The notes beneath the pieces were generated by a model. It had not been told where the DNA came from. It saw only the letters and a program-made list of their open reading frames with translations, and made no database searches. Positions 8,538 through 16,842 of a stretch of 64,000 nt of DNA are shown piece after piece; the stretch's first letter is position 1; every line of letters starts with the position of its first letter. Origin of the DNA: an uncultured Bacteroidales bacterium (GTDB lineage Bacteria; Bacteroidota; Bacteroidia; Bacteroidales; UBA932); the NCBI GenBank assembly GCA_946410455.1, contig CAMKAJ010000003.1, forward strand, positions 42,904 to 106,903, written 5' to 3'. A program made the position numbers and the translations under genes.

Positions 8538-9894
8538 GTACGTATATTATTTTGCGTCCGATTCCCTGAAGGGGCGCGCCGCCGGCTCTCCGGAGGCGGA
8601 GCTGGCGCGATACTATATAGTGGCCCGATATAAGGAGTGCGGGCTCAAGCCTTACTTCGGCGGTGATTTTGTGCTGCCGTTCGAGAAAGACGGCAAGCAC
8701 TACGCCAACGTGCTGGGTGTAATCGAGGGTAACTCGCTGAAGGACGAATATATAGTGCTGGGCGCCCACTTCGACCATCTGGGTATCAAGAACGGGAAAG
8801 TGTATCCTGGTGCAGACGACAATGCCTCGGGAAGTGCAGCTCTTATTGAGATAGCCCGGGAGCTCTGCGCGCATCGCGAGGACCTTCAGCGGAGTGTGAT
8901 TATTGCTGCCTTCGATGCCGAGGAAATCGGTCTTTATGGCTCCAATGCACTTGCCGAATTCCTGGACGCTACGATAGGAATAGACAAGGTAAAGCTCATG
9001 ATGAGCATCGACATGGTGGGCTGGTACGGCAAGAGCGGCCAGCTCCTCATGGACGGAATCGCAACCATAAAAGACGGAGAAAAGCTTGTTGCGACGGCAG
9101 CGCAGAGGCATACGATTACTGTCAAGACCAAGAATTTCGAGAATTCCCTCTTTACGGCCACTGATACTCAAGGATTTGCGAAAAAGCGCGTACCTACGCT
9201 TGCCGTTACTACAGGCCTTAAGTCGCCTTATCACCAGCCAGGCGACAAGCCGGAGCTCATAGATTACGACGGGCTCGATAAAGTGAGTGGTTTTCTTGCT
9301 GATTTTGCTGTGCTTGCGGCTTCTGATAAGAGTTTTGCCTCCAGCGGCAAGATTGCTCGCAAGCACGAGGGTAAGCGCCCTGTATTTGAGGGAGGAATTG
9401 TCCTTGGAGCCGGCCTTACAAGCATGCGCTTTGCAGATGCCCGTATGACTACCGATGCCGACAAAGGTTGGAACGCAGGTCTTATGGGGCGGGTTAATTT
9501 GGGCAAGATTGGTTTTCAGGCCAATGCCCTCTACGAGTTTACCAACAGCTACTTCCCAGATCTTACCGAGGCGCTTGGCAAGGCTCAGAGTTATTCCCAG
9601 CAGTCTATAACTGTTCCGGCTTATGTATTGTTGCAGACCGGTGATTCATCATCTGCAGCCTATGTGGGATTTGGTGGTTATTACCGCTACGCCCTGCGTA
9701 ACTCGTTCAGCATCTCCGACCCGGGGTGGGGGATTAACAAGAATCAAGGAGGTCTGGCGGCCGTTTTTGGAGTTCAGGTAGGCCCTGTCCTGGTGGAGTG
9801 GAACTTCCGCTGGCAGCTCAGCAATCTCTTTGTCGATCAAGGCAGGACACGGCTCAATTACGGCAGTATCATAAACCTCGGCTGGGTATTCTGA
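8437..9894 (+). CDS. Secreted M28-family zinc aminopeptidase with C-terminal beta-barrel-like domain
   Basis: Begins inside rnr (101-nt out-of-frame overlap) with a clear signal peptide (MKKTILSILPLLLAALLL, cleavage near A-A-A-Q). Residues about 28-300 form an M28 peptidase domain with the co-catalytic zinc set: H111 in GAHFDHLG, D127 in GADDNASG, E162/E163 in DAEEIG, D192 in SIDMVG, and a late His in SPYHQPGD. The remaining 165 residues (about 320-485) are not M28-like: alternating aromatic/polar strands and a terminal phenylalanine (G-W-V-F) resemble a small PorT-type outer-membrane barrel. The natural reading is a peptidase tethered to the outer membrane, which is inference. The stop overlaps the dapF ATG. 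Confidence 0.85.
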   Translation: MKKTILSILPLLLAALLLHEVNAAAQSRKERLAEYVYYFASDSLKGRAAGSPEAELARYYIVARYKECGLKPYFGGDFVLPFEKDGKHYANVLGVIEGNSLKDEYIVLGAHFDHLGIKNGKVYPGADDNASGSAALIEIARELCAHREDLQRSVIIAAFDAEEIGLYGSNALAEFLDATIGIDKVKLMMSIDMVGWYGKSGQLLMDGIATIKDGEKLVATAAQRHTITVKTKNFENSLFTATDTQGFAKKRVPTLAVTTGLKSPYHQPGDKPELIDYDGLDKVSGFLADFAVLAASDKSFASSGKIARKHEGKRPVFEGGIVLGAGLTSMRFADARMTTDADKGWNAGLMGRVNLGKIGFQANALYEFTNSYFPDLTEALGKAQSYSQQSITVPAYVLLQTGDSSSAAYVGFGGYYRYALRNSFSISDPGWGINKNQGGLAAVFGVQVGPVLVEWNFRWQLSNLFVDQGRTRLNYGSIINLGWVF

Positions 9895-10784
9895 TGCGCC
9901 TGGAATTCACAAAGATGGAGGGGCTCGGCAACGACTATATCTACGTTGATGCCGGGCGCTTTGCTATCGACGATCCATCTGAGCTGGCTGTGCGTTTAAG
10001 CGACAGGCACATTGGCGTGGGGGCCGACGGCCTGGTGCTTATCGGTTCGTCCGTATGTGCCGATTTCTCTATGCGTATGTTTAATGCCGACGGCTCAGAG
10101 GGGAAGATGTGCGGCAATGCTGCCCGCTGTGTGGCTAAATATGTGTACGACAAGGGGTTAACGCGCTCTTTGGAACTTAGTTTAGAGACTCTTTCCGGAG
10201 TTAAACGGCTGTTCCTGCGCCTCGGCGCCGACGGTCTTGTAGAGAGCGTTACTGTAGATATGAGCGGCTTTGAGATTGTGCAGAAGGAGTTGACGCTCAA
10301 GGCTTGCGGCCAGGTTTTTCGCGGTACTCTTGTGGATGTGGGGAATCCGCACTTTGTGGTCTTTTGCGACGATGCCGATTCTGTAGACCTTGCTGCAGTC
10401 GGCCCAGCGATAGAGAATCATCCTCTGTTCCCGGACAGTATTAATGTAGAGTTTGTTTCTGTCTTGCCTGGAGATAGTGCGGGCAAATCTATAAATGACG
10501 TTAGTTGCGGCATTTCGTCCGGGCATCTCCGTATGCGCGTATGGGAGCGCGGCAGCGGCATCACCCTCGCCTGCGGCACCGGCGCCTGCGCCACAGCTGC
10601 CGCCGCCCTCACCCTCGGCCTCCCCGGAAACATTCCCAACCCCGACATCTCCGGACCCATTCCCTCCGGCATCTCCTACACCATAGTAATGGACGGCGGC
10701 CCCCTCCAAATCTTCTCCAACCACGGCGCCCTCCTCATGACCGGCCCCGCCCGCACCGTTTACAGCGGCAGCATAGCCTTATAA
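9894..10784 (+). CDS. dapF: Diaminopimelate epimerase
   Basis: Interconverts LL- and meso-diaminopimelate for lysine and peptidoglycan synthesis in the cytoplasm. The start is the ATG overlapping the M28 stop (TGATG), giving 296 residues, near the family norm of about 275. The two catalytic cysteines are present: C73 in the KMCGNAARC motif and C227 in ITLACGTGAC; the substrate-binding GNPHF motif is also visible. It is last in the run manA-rnr-M28-dapF. The 3' third has a strikingly C-rich codon choice compared with the first two thirds. Confidence 0.95.
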   Translation: MRLEFTKMEGLGNDYIYVDAGRFAIDDPSELAVRLSDRHIGVGADGLVLIGSSVCADFSMRMFNADGSEGKMCGNAARCVAKYVYDKGLTRSLELSLETLSGVKRLFLRLGADGLVESVTVDMSGFEIVQKELTLKACGQVFRGTLVDVGNPHFVVFCDDADSVDLAAVGPAIENHPLFPDSINVEFVSVLPGDSAGKSINDVSCGISSGHLRMRVWERGSGITLACGTGACATAAAALTLGLPGNIPNPDISGPIPSGISYTIVMDGGPLQIFSNHGALLMTGPARTVYSGSIAL

Positions 10785-10909
10785 ATCTTTATAACACCTC
10801 TCCGGAGCAGGAGGACTGCACTTCAGCCCCCGTGCTTGGCGGAATCACCCTTTACCGTTGCCGGAGGACAGCTGTTTCAGATGCCGTGCTGGATGGAAGC
10901 GCTCCTTGC

Positions 10910-10997
10910 GTTGCCGGAGGTACATTGACCTGTACCTCCGGCAGCATTTTAGGCCGTTTTTGCGCCCGGAGGTCCATCGGGATGTACCTCCGGCAAC
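10910..10997 (-). repeat. 88-bp palindromic element, copy A (inverted relative to copies B and C)
   Basis: Bounded by a 16-bp perfect inverted repeat, GTTGCCGGAGGTACAT at 10910-10925 and its complement at 10982-10997. Inside are two further half sites, so the unit can fold into two adjacent hairpins or one large cruciform. Its reverse complement is nearly identical to copy C at 20581-20668, and similarity runs past the unit on the 11 kb side (to about 11017). An extra half site (GTTGCCGGAGGACA) lies at 10856-10869. Together with that half site it fills the gap between dapF and rsgA. Confidence 0.85.
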
Positions 10998-11020
10998 GGT
11001 GAAGCGCCGATGTGAACCTT

Positions 11021-11959
11021 TTACCGGAACTTCTTGTCTTCTTCCAGCATTCCGAGGTAGGAGTTGTAACGCTCGGGGCTGATGGTGCCGTCTTGGAGGG
11101 CTTGCTTTACGGCGCAGCCAGGTTCGTGGGTATGAGTGCAGGGCACAAAACGGCAATTGTCCGCTACCCGGAGCATCTCGGGGAAATATTTAGAGATTTC
11201 TTCCTTCTCCAGGTCTACCAAGCCGAAGCCTCGGAGTCCGGGGGTATCTACAATAAAGCCGCCGCTCTGTAGCGGATACATCTCGTATAAAGAGGTAGTG
11301 TGCTTGCCCTGAAGGTGTGCGGTACTTATAAGCCCTATCTTGGGATCAAGAGAAGGATCTAATGCCTTGATAATAGATGATTTGCCAACCCCTGACTCGC
11401 CGCTCACAAGGCTTGTGCGGCCACAGCACAGCCCTCGCAATTCTTCTATTCCCTCGCCGGTAAGAGCGGAGCACTCAAGGACCTTGTACCCGGCCCCGCG
11501 ATAAATCCGGCAGAAATCGGCCACTTGGTCCGGCGCAAGCTCACGGTACAAATCTACTTTATTAAGCACGATAACTGCCTGAACTCCATATACTTCGCAG
11601 GTCACCAAGAGCCTGTCCAGGAAAGGCAGCTTAATCTCCGGGAAATACAGCGACACAACCAGCAGGGCCTGGTCAAGATTGGCAGCTATCACATGAGACT
11701 GGCGCGACAGATTGGTGCTCCTTCGAATCACATAATTGCTGCGTGGCAGTACTTCTTTGATTACAGCCGGATGCAGAGAGTCTGCGGCAGGCCCTTCAAG
11801 TTCATACAGAACTTTATCTCCCACGGCCACAGGATTTGTGGCTCCGGAGCGTTCCAGGCGCACCTTGCCGCGAAGCACCGCCGGGAATGGCTCCCATCGG
11901 GGCAGCTCGCTTAGCAAAAAGTGGCTGCCGGCATTCTTGACGACGGTGGCCTCTCTCAT
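11021..11959 (-). CDS. rsgA: Ribosome small-subunit-dependent GTPase RsgA
   Basis: A late-stage 30S assembly GTPase that binds near the decoding centre. The 312-residue protein has the order diagnostic of this circularly permuted GTPase family: an N-terminal OB fold, G4 (LNKVDL) before G1 (GESGVGKSS) before G3 (DTPG), then a C-terminal zinc region with C/H ligands in N-C-R-F-V-P-C-T-H-T-H-E-P-G-C. The start overlaps the stop of the polyprenyl synthase gene by 4 bp, so the two are translationally coupled on the minus strand. Confidence 0.95.
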   Translation of the reverse strand: MREATVVKNAGSHFLLSELPRWEPFPAVLRGKVRLERSGATNPVAVGDKVLYELEGPAADSLHPAVIKEVLPRSNYVIRRSTNLSRQSHVIAANLDQALLVVSLYFPEIKLPFLDRLLVTCEVYGVQAVIVLNKVDLYRELAPDQVADFCRIYRGAGYKVLECSALTGEGIEELRGLCCGRTSLVSGESGVGKSSIIKALDPSLDPKIGLISTAHLQGKHTTSLYEMYPLQSGGFIVDTPGLRGFGLVDLEKEEISKYFPEMLRVADNCRFVPCTHTHEPGCAVKQALQDGTISPERYNSYLGMLEEDKKFR

Positions 11960-12903
11960 TTTGCGCGACCTATCAAGCTGTCTGCAAAAACTTTAAGCGG
12001 AGCCACATCAAAAGACAGTCCCTCAACAGCCTCCATGGCGCGCTCGGAATACCTCAGAATCTCTGCCCGGGCGTCTTCTGCAACTCCGAGACCGTCATAT
12101 AAACTCTTGACCTTCAGAATCTTGGCCTTTGCCGAAGCATCGTCAGTACAATCCTGGCAAAAAGTTTTAAGGAAATCCTCGCGGTTATCTGTCTTCTCAA
12201 GCGCATGCACGGTGAGCCAGCTCTTCTTTCTGTTGATGATATCTCCTCCAATAGGCTTGCCGAACACTTTTTCGTCACCGTAAGCGTCCAGATAGTCGTC
12301 GGCAATCTGGAACGCCATGCCAAGTTCGTAGCCGTATCGATAGAGCGCCTCACATTCCGCCTCCGGTGCACCGGCAGCTATGGCCCCCATCTTGGCAGAG
12401 CATGCCAGCAGTACGGCCGTCTTGAGGCCTATCATCTTGGCGTAATCGTCCATGGTAATAATATCCAAATGCTCAAAGTCCATATCGAACTGCTGCCCCT
12501 CGCAAACTTCCTCTGCGGTACGCGAGAAAAGCTCCAGCACTTCTGCCCGGCAGTGCGCAGGAGCCTTGCAGATGCGCTTATATGCCTCTATCAGCATCAC
12601 ATCTCCGCTCAGAATCGCAGTTTCCTCGTTCCACTTCTTCCAAACCGTTTCAACTCCACGGCGCAGCGGAGAACGGTCCATTATGTCGTCGTGGATGAGA
12701 GTGAAAGTATGAAAAACCTCAAGGCCGGCGGCCAATTCAAGCACCTCAGGCGGGAAATCGCTGCCCCGATACAGGGCGTAGGTGCTCAGGCACAGGCGGG
12801 GACGTATCCTTTTGCCCCCGATAGCAATCATGTAGCGCAGCGGGTCGTACAGACCTTCCGGACTCTCCGGGAAACGAATGTCGATTGTTTTTTCGTTGAA
12901 CAT
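11956..12903 (-). CDS. Polyprenyl (farnesyl/geranylgeranyl-type) diphosphate synthase
   Basis: Condenses isopentenyl diphosphate with allylic diphosphates to make isoprenoid chains for quinones and undecaprenyl carriers. The 315-residue protein shows both Mg-binding aspartate motifs: first DDIMD in LIHDDIMDRSPLRRG and second DDYLD in FQIADDYLDAYGD, plus the G-G-K-R-I-R-P substrate motif. Chain length cannot be fixed from sequence alone, although the residues before the first motif (F-H-T-F-T-L-I-H) are typical of short-chain enzymes. It leads a two-gene operon with rsgA. Confidence 0.9.
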   Translation of the reverse strand: MFNEKTIDIRFPESPEGLYDPLRYMIAIGGKRIRPRLCLSTYALYRGSDFPPEVLELAAGLEVFHTFTLIHDDIMDRSPLRRGVETVWKKWNEETAILSGDVMLIEAYKRICKAPAHCRAEVLELFSRTAEEVCEGQQFDMDFEHLDIITMDDYAKMIGLKTAVLLACSAKMGAIAAGAPEAECEALYRYGYELGMAFQIADDYLDAYGDEKVFGKPIGGDIINRKKSWLTVHALEKTDNREDFLKTFCQDCTDDASAKAKILKVKSLYDGLGVAEDARAEILRYSERAMEAVEGLSFDVAPLKVFADSLIGRAK

Positions 12904-12908
12904 AAACG

Positions 12909-12916
12909 CAAAGATA
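12909..12916 (-). promoter_or_regulatory. -7 box for the polyprenyl synthase / rsgA operon
   Basis: On the minus strand TATCTTTG, a match to TAnnTTTG, ends 5 bp before the ATG. The predicted transcription start falls at or within a few bases of the start codon, so the mRNA may be leaderless. Confidence 0.55.
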
Positions 12917-12930
12917 AGAATTAAAATAGA

Positions 12931-12938
12931 TATATTTG
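12931..12938 (+). promoter_or_regulatory. -7 box for rdgB
   Basis: TATATTTG matches TAnnTTTG and ends 4 bp before the rdgB ATG. It shares a 39-bp intergenic gap with the divergent minus-strand promoter. Confidence 0.6.
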
Positions 12939-12942
12939 TAGG

Positions 12943-13569
12943 ATGAAACTTGTATTCGCAACCGGCAACAAAGGCAAGCTGCGCGAGGCCCAGGAAATAC
13001 TCGGACCCGGTTTTGAGTTGCTTACTCCCGCAGATCTGGGCATCACCGATGAGCTCCCGGAGACTGCGTTCGATATCAAAGACAATTCAATACAGAAGGC
13101 AGAAGCGCTCTACTCTATCTGCCGGGTAGATTGTTTTGCCGACGATACCGGCCTGGAGGTGGATGCTCTGGGAGGTGCTCCAGGGGCACATGCGGCGCGG
13201 TTTGCTGTAGATATCGCCCGGCGCGACGGGCTCCAGTTGCCGCCGGACCACGATTTCTCTGCCAACATCGACGCCCTCCTTCGAGAGCTCCAAAAGCATC
13301 CAGGAGAACCTCGCACCGCGCGCTTCCGCAGCGTTGTAACTCTGATAATTGGAGGCAGCATGCAATTCTTTGAGGGCGTTATGGAAGGGCAGATAGCCAC
13401 CGCCCGCAGCGGAAGCGGAGGCTTTGGTTACGATCCGGTTTTTATCGCCGACGAACACCCGGAATGCAGCGTGGCCGAGCTTCCGGACGAAGAAAAAAAC
13501 CGTATTTCCCATAGGGGCAAGGCCTTGCGCGCAATGGCACTGTGGTTGCAAGAAAACGGACACGAATAA
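12943..13569 (+). CDS. rdgB: XTP/dITP pyrophosphatase (HAM1/RdgB family)
   Basis: A cytoplasmic housecleaning enzyme that hydrolyses non-canonical purine nucleoside triphosphates (XTP, dITP, ITP) to monophosphates. The 208-residue protein is near the family norm of about 200. Diagnostic motifs are all visible: the N-terminal ATGNKGKLREA, the catalytic ADDTGLEVDALGGAPG, GFGYDPVF and the C-terminal SHRGKAL. It starts almost directly after its -7 box and is followed within 3 bp by the S41 protease gene. Confidence 0.95.
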   Translation: MKLVFATGNKGKLREAQEILGPGFELLTPADLGITDELPETAFDIKDNSIQKAEALYSICRVDCFADDTGLEVDALGGAPGAHAARFAVDIARRDGLQLPPDHDFSANIDALLRELQKHPGEPRTARFRSVVTLIIGGSMQFFEGVMEGQIATARSGSGGFGYDPVFIADEHPECSVAELPDEEKNRISHRGKALRAMALWLQENGHE

Positions 13570-13571
13570 AG

Positions 13572-15206
13572 ATGAACTGTATGAAAAAGATTATATTTTC
13601 GCTGGCGTTGGTTGCTTTGTGCGTAGGAGCAGGCGCCCAGTCCAGGAGCTTCAAGCTAGGCAAGTGGACAGAGATTCATAATTCCATCCTCAAGGAGCTC
13701 AACCGTTCTTACGTAGACTCCCTTCCGCTCGACCGCATCGAGAGAGCCGGCGTAGATGCCATGCTCTCCAACCTGGACCCTTACACGGTATACATCCCGG
13801 AAGAGGAGAACGAAGACCTTAAGATGATGATTAACAAGTCTTATGGCGGTATCGGTGCAATTATTTACAAACCCGACCGTCAGGGCAACGTAATCATCAA
13901 CGAGCCTTATAAAGACTCTCCCGCATGGAAGAACGGCCTGCGCTGCGGCGACGAGATTCTTACCATCGACGGCCAGAGCGTGGTGGGGCTTACCAGCGCT
14001 GAGTGTAGCGAGAAGATGCGCGGCACCCCCGGCACCAAGGTGCTCTTCAAGGTGAAGAAGGTATATACCGGAGAGCTCAAAGAGATACGCATCACGCGCC
14101 AGAATATCCATCTCCCTGATATTGAGTACTATGGCTACGTAGCCCCTCATACCGGCTACATTTATCAAACCGGGTTCACAGAGGGAGTGGGAGAACAGAT
14201 GCGCGCTGCTATCAAGGACCTCCGTACCCGTGGGCAGCTGGATACGCTGGTGCTCGACCTCCGAGGCAATGGCGGCGGACTGATGTCTGAGGCCACCGAA
14301 GTTGTATCTATCTTCGTTCCCAAAGGCTCCCTGGTAGTAACCGCGAAGGGCAGGGCTGAGGGCTCCGGCTACAGCAGCGTCACCACTAAAGCGCCGTTGG
14401 ATACAGAGATTCCGCTTATCGTGCTGGTAGATTCCGGCTCGGCGTCGGCATCCGAAATCGTCTCCGGAGCACTTCAAGATATGGACCGTGCGATTGTGAT
14501 TGGCACCCGCACCTTCGGCAAGGGTCTTGTGCAGAGCATACGCCCGCTGCCTTACGGAGGGCAGATGAAGCTCACCACGGCCAAGTATTATACCCCCAGC
14601 GGCCGCTGCGTGCAGGCCATCGACTACTCGCACCGCAACGAGGACGGCTCCGTGGGGCACATCCCCGATTCACTCACGCATGAGTTCAAGACCGCGATGG
14701 GCCGTACGGTGCGCGACGGCGGCGGCATTACTCCAGACATCGAGGTTAAGCCGCGCGAATACAGCCGCCTTACCTATTCGCTGGTAATGAACGGTGTCGT
14801 GGAGCAGTACGCCTTGGAATATGTGAAGGCGCACCGCAGTATCGTCCCCACCGAGGAGTTCTTCCTCAGCGATGCCGAGTACGATGAATTCATAGAGTTC
14901 GCCAAGGGAAAGGAGTTCGACTATCGTTCCAGCGCCCGAACCTACTTCGACTATGTGCGCAAGGAACTGCGCCGTGACGGTCTGGAGGAGACCATGAAGG
15001 CCGAGCTGGATGCTCTGGAGAAGGCCTTGAATATGGAGAAGGAGGAATTCTTGAGGCTGATGAAGCCGGAGATCGTGCCCTTCATCGAAGAAGAGATAGT
15101 CGTGCGTTACTACTTCCAGCCGGACGGCATAAAGCTCCGCGTTCGCTACGACGAGCAGCTTCGCCAGGCTCTCCGTAAAGCTAAAGAATTTAAGTTCTCA
15201 GAATAA
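13572..15206 (+). CDS. S41-family carboxy-terminal processing protease
   Basis: A periplasmic serine protease of the CtpA/Prc type that trims or degrades exported proteins. I place the start at 13572, 2 bp after the rdgB stop; 13581 (M-K-K-I-I-F-S) is equally possible, and either gives a signal peptide ending G-A-G-A-Q. Domains: N-terminal helical region, a PDZ domain (about 85-170) and the S41 catalytic core with the serine in GSASASEIVSGALQD and the general-base lysine in GTRTFGKGLVQ. The protein is 544 residues; the 190-residue C-terminal extension beyond the core (repeated E/K helices) is common in Bacteroidota homologues. The stop overlaps the start of the next gene (TAATG). Confidence 0.9.
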   Translation: MNCMKKIIFSLALVALCVGAGAQSRSFKLGKWTEIHNSILKELNRSYVDSLPLDRIERAGVDAMLSNLDPYTVYIPEEENEDLKMMINKSYGGIGAIIYKPDRQGNVIINEPYKDSPAWKNGLRCGDEILTIDGQSVVGLTSAECSEKMRGTPGTKVLFKVKKVYTGELKEIRITRQNIHLPDIEYYGYVAPHTGYIYQTGFTEGVGEQMRAAIKDLRTRGQLDTLVLDLRGNGGGLMSEATEVVSIFVPKGSLVVTAKGRAEGSGYSSVTTKAPLDTEIPLIVLVDSGSASASEIVSGALQDMDRAIVIGTRTFGKGLVQSIRPLPYGGQMKLTTAKYYTPSGRCVQAIDYSHRNEDGSVGHIPDSLTHEFKTAMGRTVRDGGGITPDIEVKPREYSRLTYSLVMNGVVEQYALEYVKAHRSIVPTEEFFLSDAEYDEFIEFAKGKEFDYRSSARTYFDYVRKELRRDGLEETMKAELDALEKALNMEKEEFLRLMKPEIVPFIEEEIVVRYYFQPDGIKLRVRYDEQLRQALRKAKEFKFSE

Positions 15207-16552
15207 TGATATCATTTGACCACCGGAGTAAGGAGCGAAGCGACGCAGGGGGTTTCGGGGGAAACGCCCCCCGTCCCCTGGGGGTGCAGGGGGATAATTG
15301 GGAGACAGAATCTCTTGAGATTATGTCTCCTGCGGGTAACTTCGAGTGCCTGCAAGCGGCCATACAGGGAGGAGCGGATGCCGTTTACTTTGGCGTAGGG
15401 CGCCTTAATATGCGCTCCCACAGCGCAAACAATTTTGCTCCGGAAGACCTACAGGAGGTTGTACGAATCTGCCACTCGGCAGGGGTGCGAGCCTATCTGA
15501 CACTTAATATAGTGCTGTATCCCGAAGATTTGCAGCCGATGCGGGAGGCTCTGGAGGCAGCTCGCGACGCCGGAGTGGATGCAGTGATTGCCTCTGATAT
15601 TGCCGCAATTGAATATGCCCGCAGCTTAGGGCTGGAGGTGCATATTTCCACTCAGCTTAATATCTCCAACATTGAAGCTCTGCGCTTCTACGCACGTTGG
15701 GCAGATGTTGTGGTCCTGGCCAGGGAGCTCAACATGGAGCAGGTCAAGCAGATAAGCCACGAGATTGAGAGTGAAGGGATTTGCGGCCCGTCCAGGAAAC
15801 CTGTGCGCATAGAAATGTTTGCCCATGGAGCATTGTGCATGGCTGTAAGCGGCAAGTGTTACCTGAGCCTGCATGCTTACGGAGCCTCTGCTAACCGTGG
15901 TGCCTGTATGCAAATCTGCCGGCGGGGCTACGAAGTCCGCGACCTTGAAACCGGTTATACGCTGGATGTGGATAACAAGTACATCATGTCTCCTAAAGAC
16001 CTGTGTACCATTGAGTTCCTCGACCTCATGGTAGAAAGCGGCGTGAGGGTGTTCAAAATCGAGGGCCGGGCCCGCAGCGCAGAATACGTGAGACGCTGCA
16101 CAGAGTGTTACCGCAAGGCCGCCGATGCAATCTGCAACGGCACATATACTCCGGAGCTTGCCGCAGAGCTTAAGACATCTCTAGCCGAGGTATTCAATCG
16201 GGGGTTCTGGGATGGTTATTATCAAGGAGCGCAGCTCGGCCAGTGGAGCTCCGTTTACGGCTCCCAGGCCACCAGGCGCAAAGTTTACTGCGGCAAAGTG
16301 AGCAATTGGTTCGACCGTATAAACGTAGCCGAGATTTCTGTTGAGGCTACACCCTTAAGTGTAGGCGACGAAATTATGATTATCGGAGCTACAAGCGGAG
16401 TTACCGAGTTGACAGTGAGTGATATGCGTGTCAATCTCACACCCTGCTCACGCGCAGAAAAAGGGGAACGCTGCTCGGTAGCAATTCCCCCTGCTCCCGG
16501 CGCAGAACACGTCCGCCGTGGCGACAAGGTCTTTCTTTGGGTAGAAAATTAG
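15206..16552 (+). CDS. Peptidase U32-family protein (TrhP/YegQ-like) with abnormal N-terminus
   Basis: U32 proteins such as YegQ/TrhP act in prephenate-dependent 5-hydroxyuridine modification of tRNA; others were described as collagenases. The core is recognisable from M-S-P-A-G-N-F-E (codon at 15323) through GADAVYFG, S-T-Q-L-N, the cysteine cluster C-M-A-V-S-G-K-C and GACMQICR (iron-sulfur/metal ligands in this family) and IEGRARS. The preceding 39 residues (H-R-S-K-E-R-S-D-A-G-G-F-G-G-N-A-P) have no counterpart in the family and are encoded by GC-rich palindromic DNA. The coupled TAATG start at 15206 makes translation of this extension likely, yet an internal start at 15323 would give the usual family N-terminus. 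Possible in-frame insertion. Confidence 0.85.
   Translation: MISFDHRSKERSDAGGFGGNAPRPLGVQGDNWETESLEIMSPAGNFECLQAAIQGGADAVYFGVGRLNMRSHSANNFAPEDLQEVVRICHSAGVRAYLTLNIVLYPEDLQPMREALEAARDAGVDAVIASDIAAIEYARSLGLEVHISTQLNISNIEALRFYARWADVVVLARELNMEQVKQISHEIESEGICGPSRKPVRIEMFAHGALCMAVSGKCYLSLHAYGASANRGACMQICRRGYEVRDLETGYTLDVDNKYIMSPKDLCTIEFLDLMVESGVRVFKIEGRARSAEYVRRCTECYRKAADAICNGTYTPELAAELKTSLAEVFNRGFWDGYYQGAQLGQWSSVYGSQATRRKVYCGKVSNWFDRINVAEISVEATPLSVGDEIMIIGATSGVTELTVSDMRVNLTPCSRAEKGERCSVAIPPAPGAEHVRRGDKVFLWVEN
15301..15330. repeat. 30-bp near-perfect palindrome at the 5' end of the U32 gene
   Basis: GGAGACA-G-AATCTC, loop TT, GAGATT-A-TGTCTCC: 14-bp arms with one G/A mismatch. It spans the codons just before and including the family-typical M-S-P-A-G-N start. 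A second inverted pair (GTTTC GGGG GAAAC) lies upstream at about 15252-15265. Together these look like an inserted palindromic element within codons 7-39. Confidence 0.65.
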
Positions 16553-16563
16553 CCTCCCCTACC

Positions 16564-16651
16564 GTTGCCGGAGGTACATTACGGTGGACCTCCGGGCGCA
16601 AAATCGGCCCGAAATGCTGCCGGAGGTACAGTCCAATGTACCTCCGGCAAC
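16564..16651 (+). repeat. 88-bp palindromic element, copy B
   Basis: Same 16-bp terminal inverted repeats and inner half sites as copies A and C, and exactly the same length. It has several substitutions against A/C in the loops but none in the outer arms. It lies 12 bp after the U32 stop and could also serve as that gene's terminator. The tail GTGAAAGCTTCCG at 16684-16696 also follows copy C, so the family unit is longer than 88 bp. The 290-bp gap also contains the small-ORF promoter. Confidence 0.85.
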
Positions 16652-16830
16652 GGGGAGGGGGGCGCCTTACACGTAGGCTGAAGTGAAAGCTTCCGTAGAC
16701 GGGTAGGATTGTTTTTATCCTCTGCGGCTACGACCGTTTCGGCCTGCAATGAAGGTAATCAGATTGCTTGACAGATTGGGAAGGAATTATCCTCTGCAAA
16801 TAGATTTCTCTGCTGAGAAATACTTTTTAC

Positions 16831-16838
16831 TATATTTG
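16831..16838 (+). promoter_or_regulatory. -7 box upstream of the small ORF / lipoprotein pair
   Basis: TATATTTG matches TAnnTTTG and ends 4 bp before the ATG at 16843, implying a leaderless or nearly leaderless transcript. Confidence 0.55.
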
Positions 16839-16842
16839 CGTT

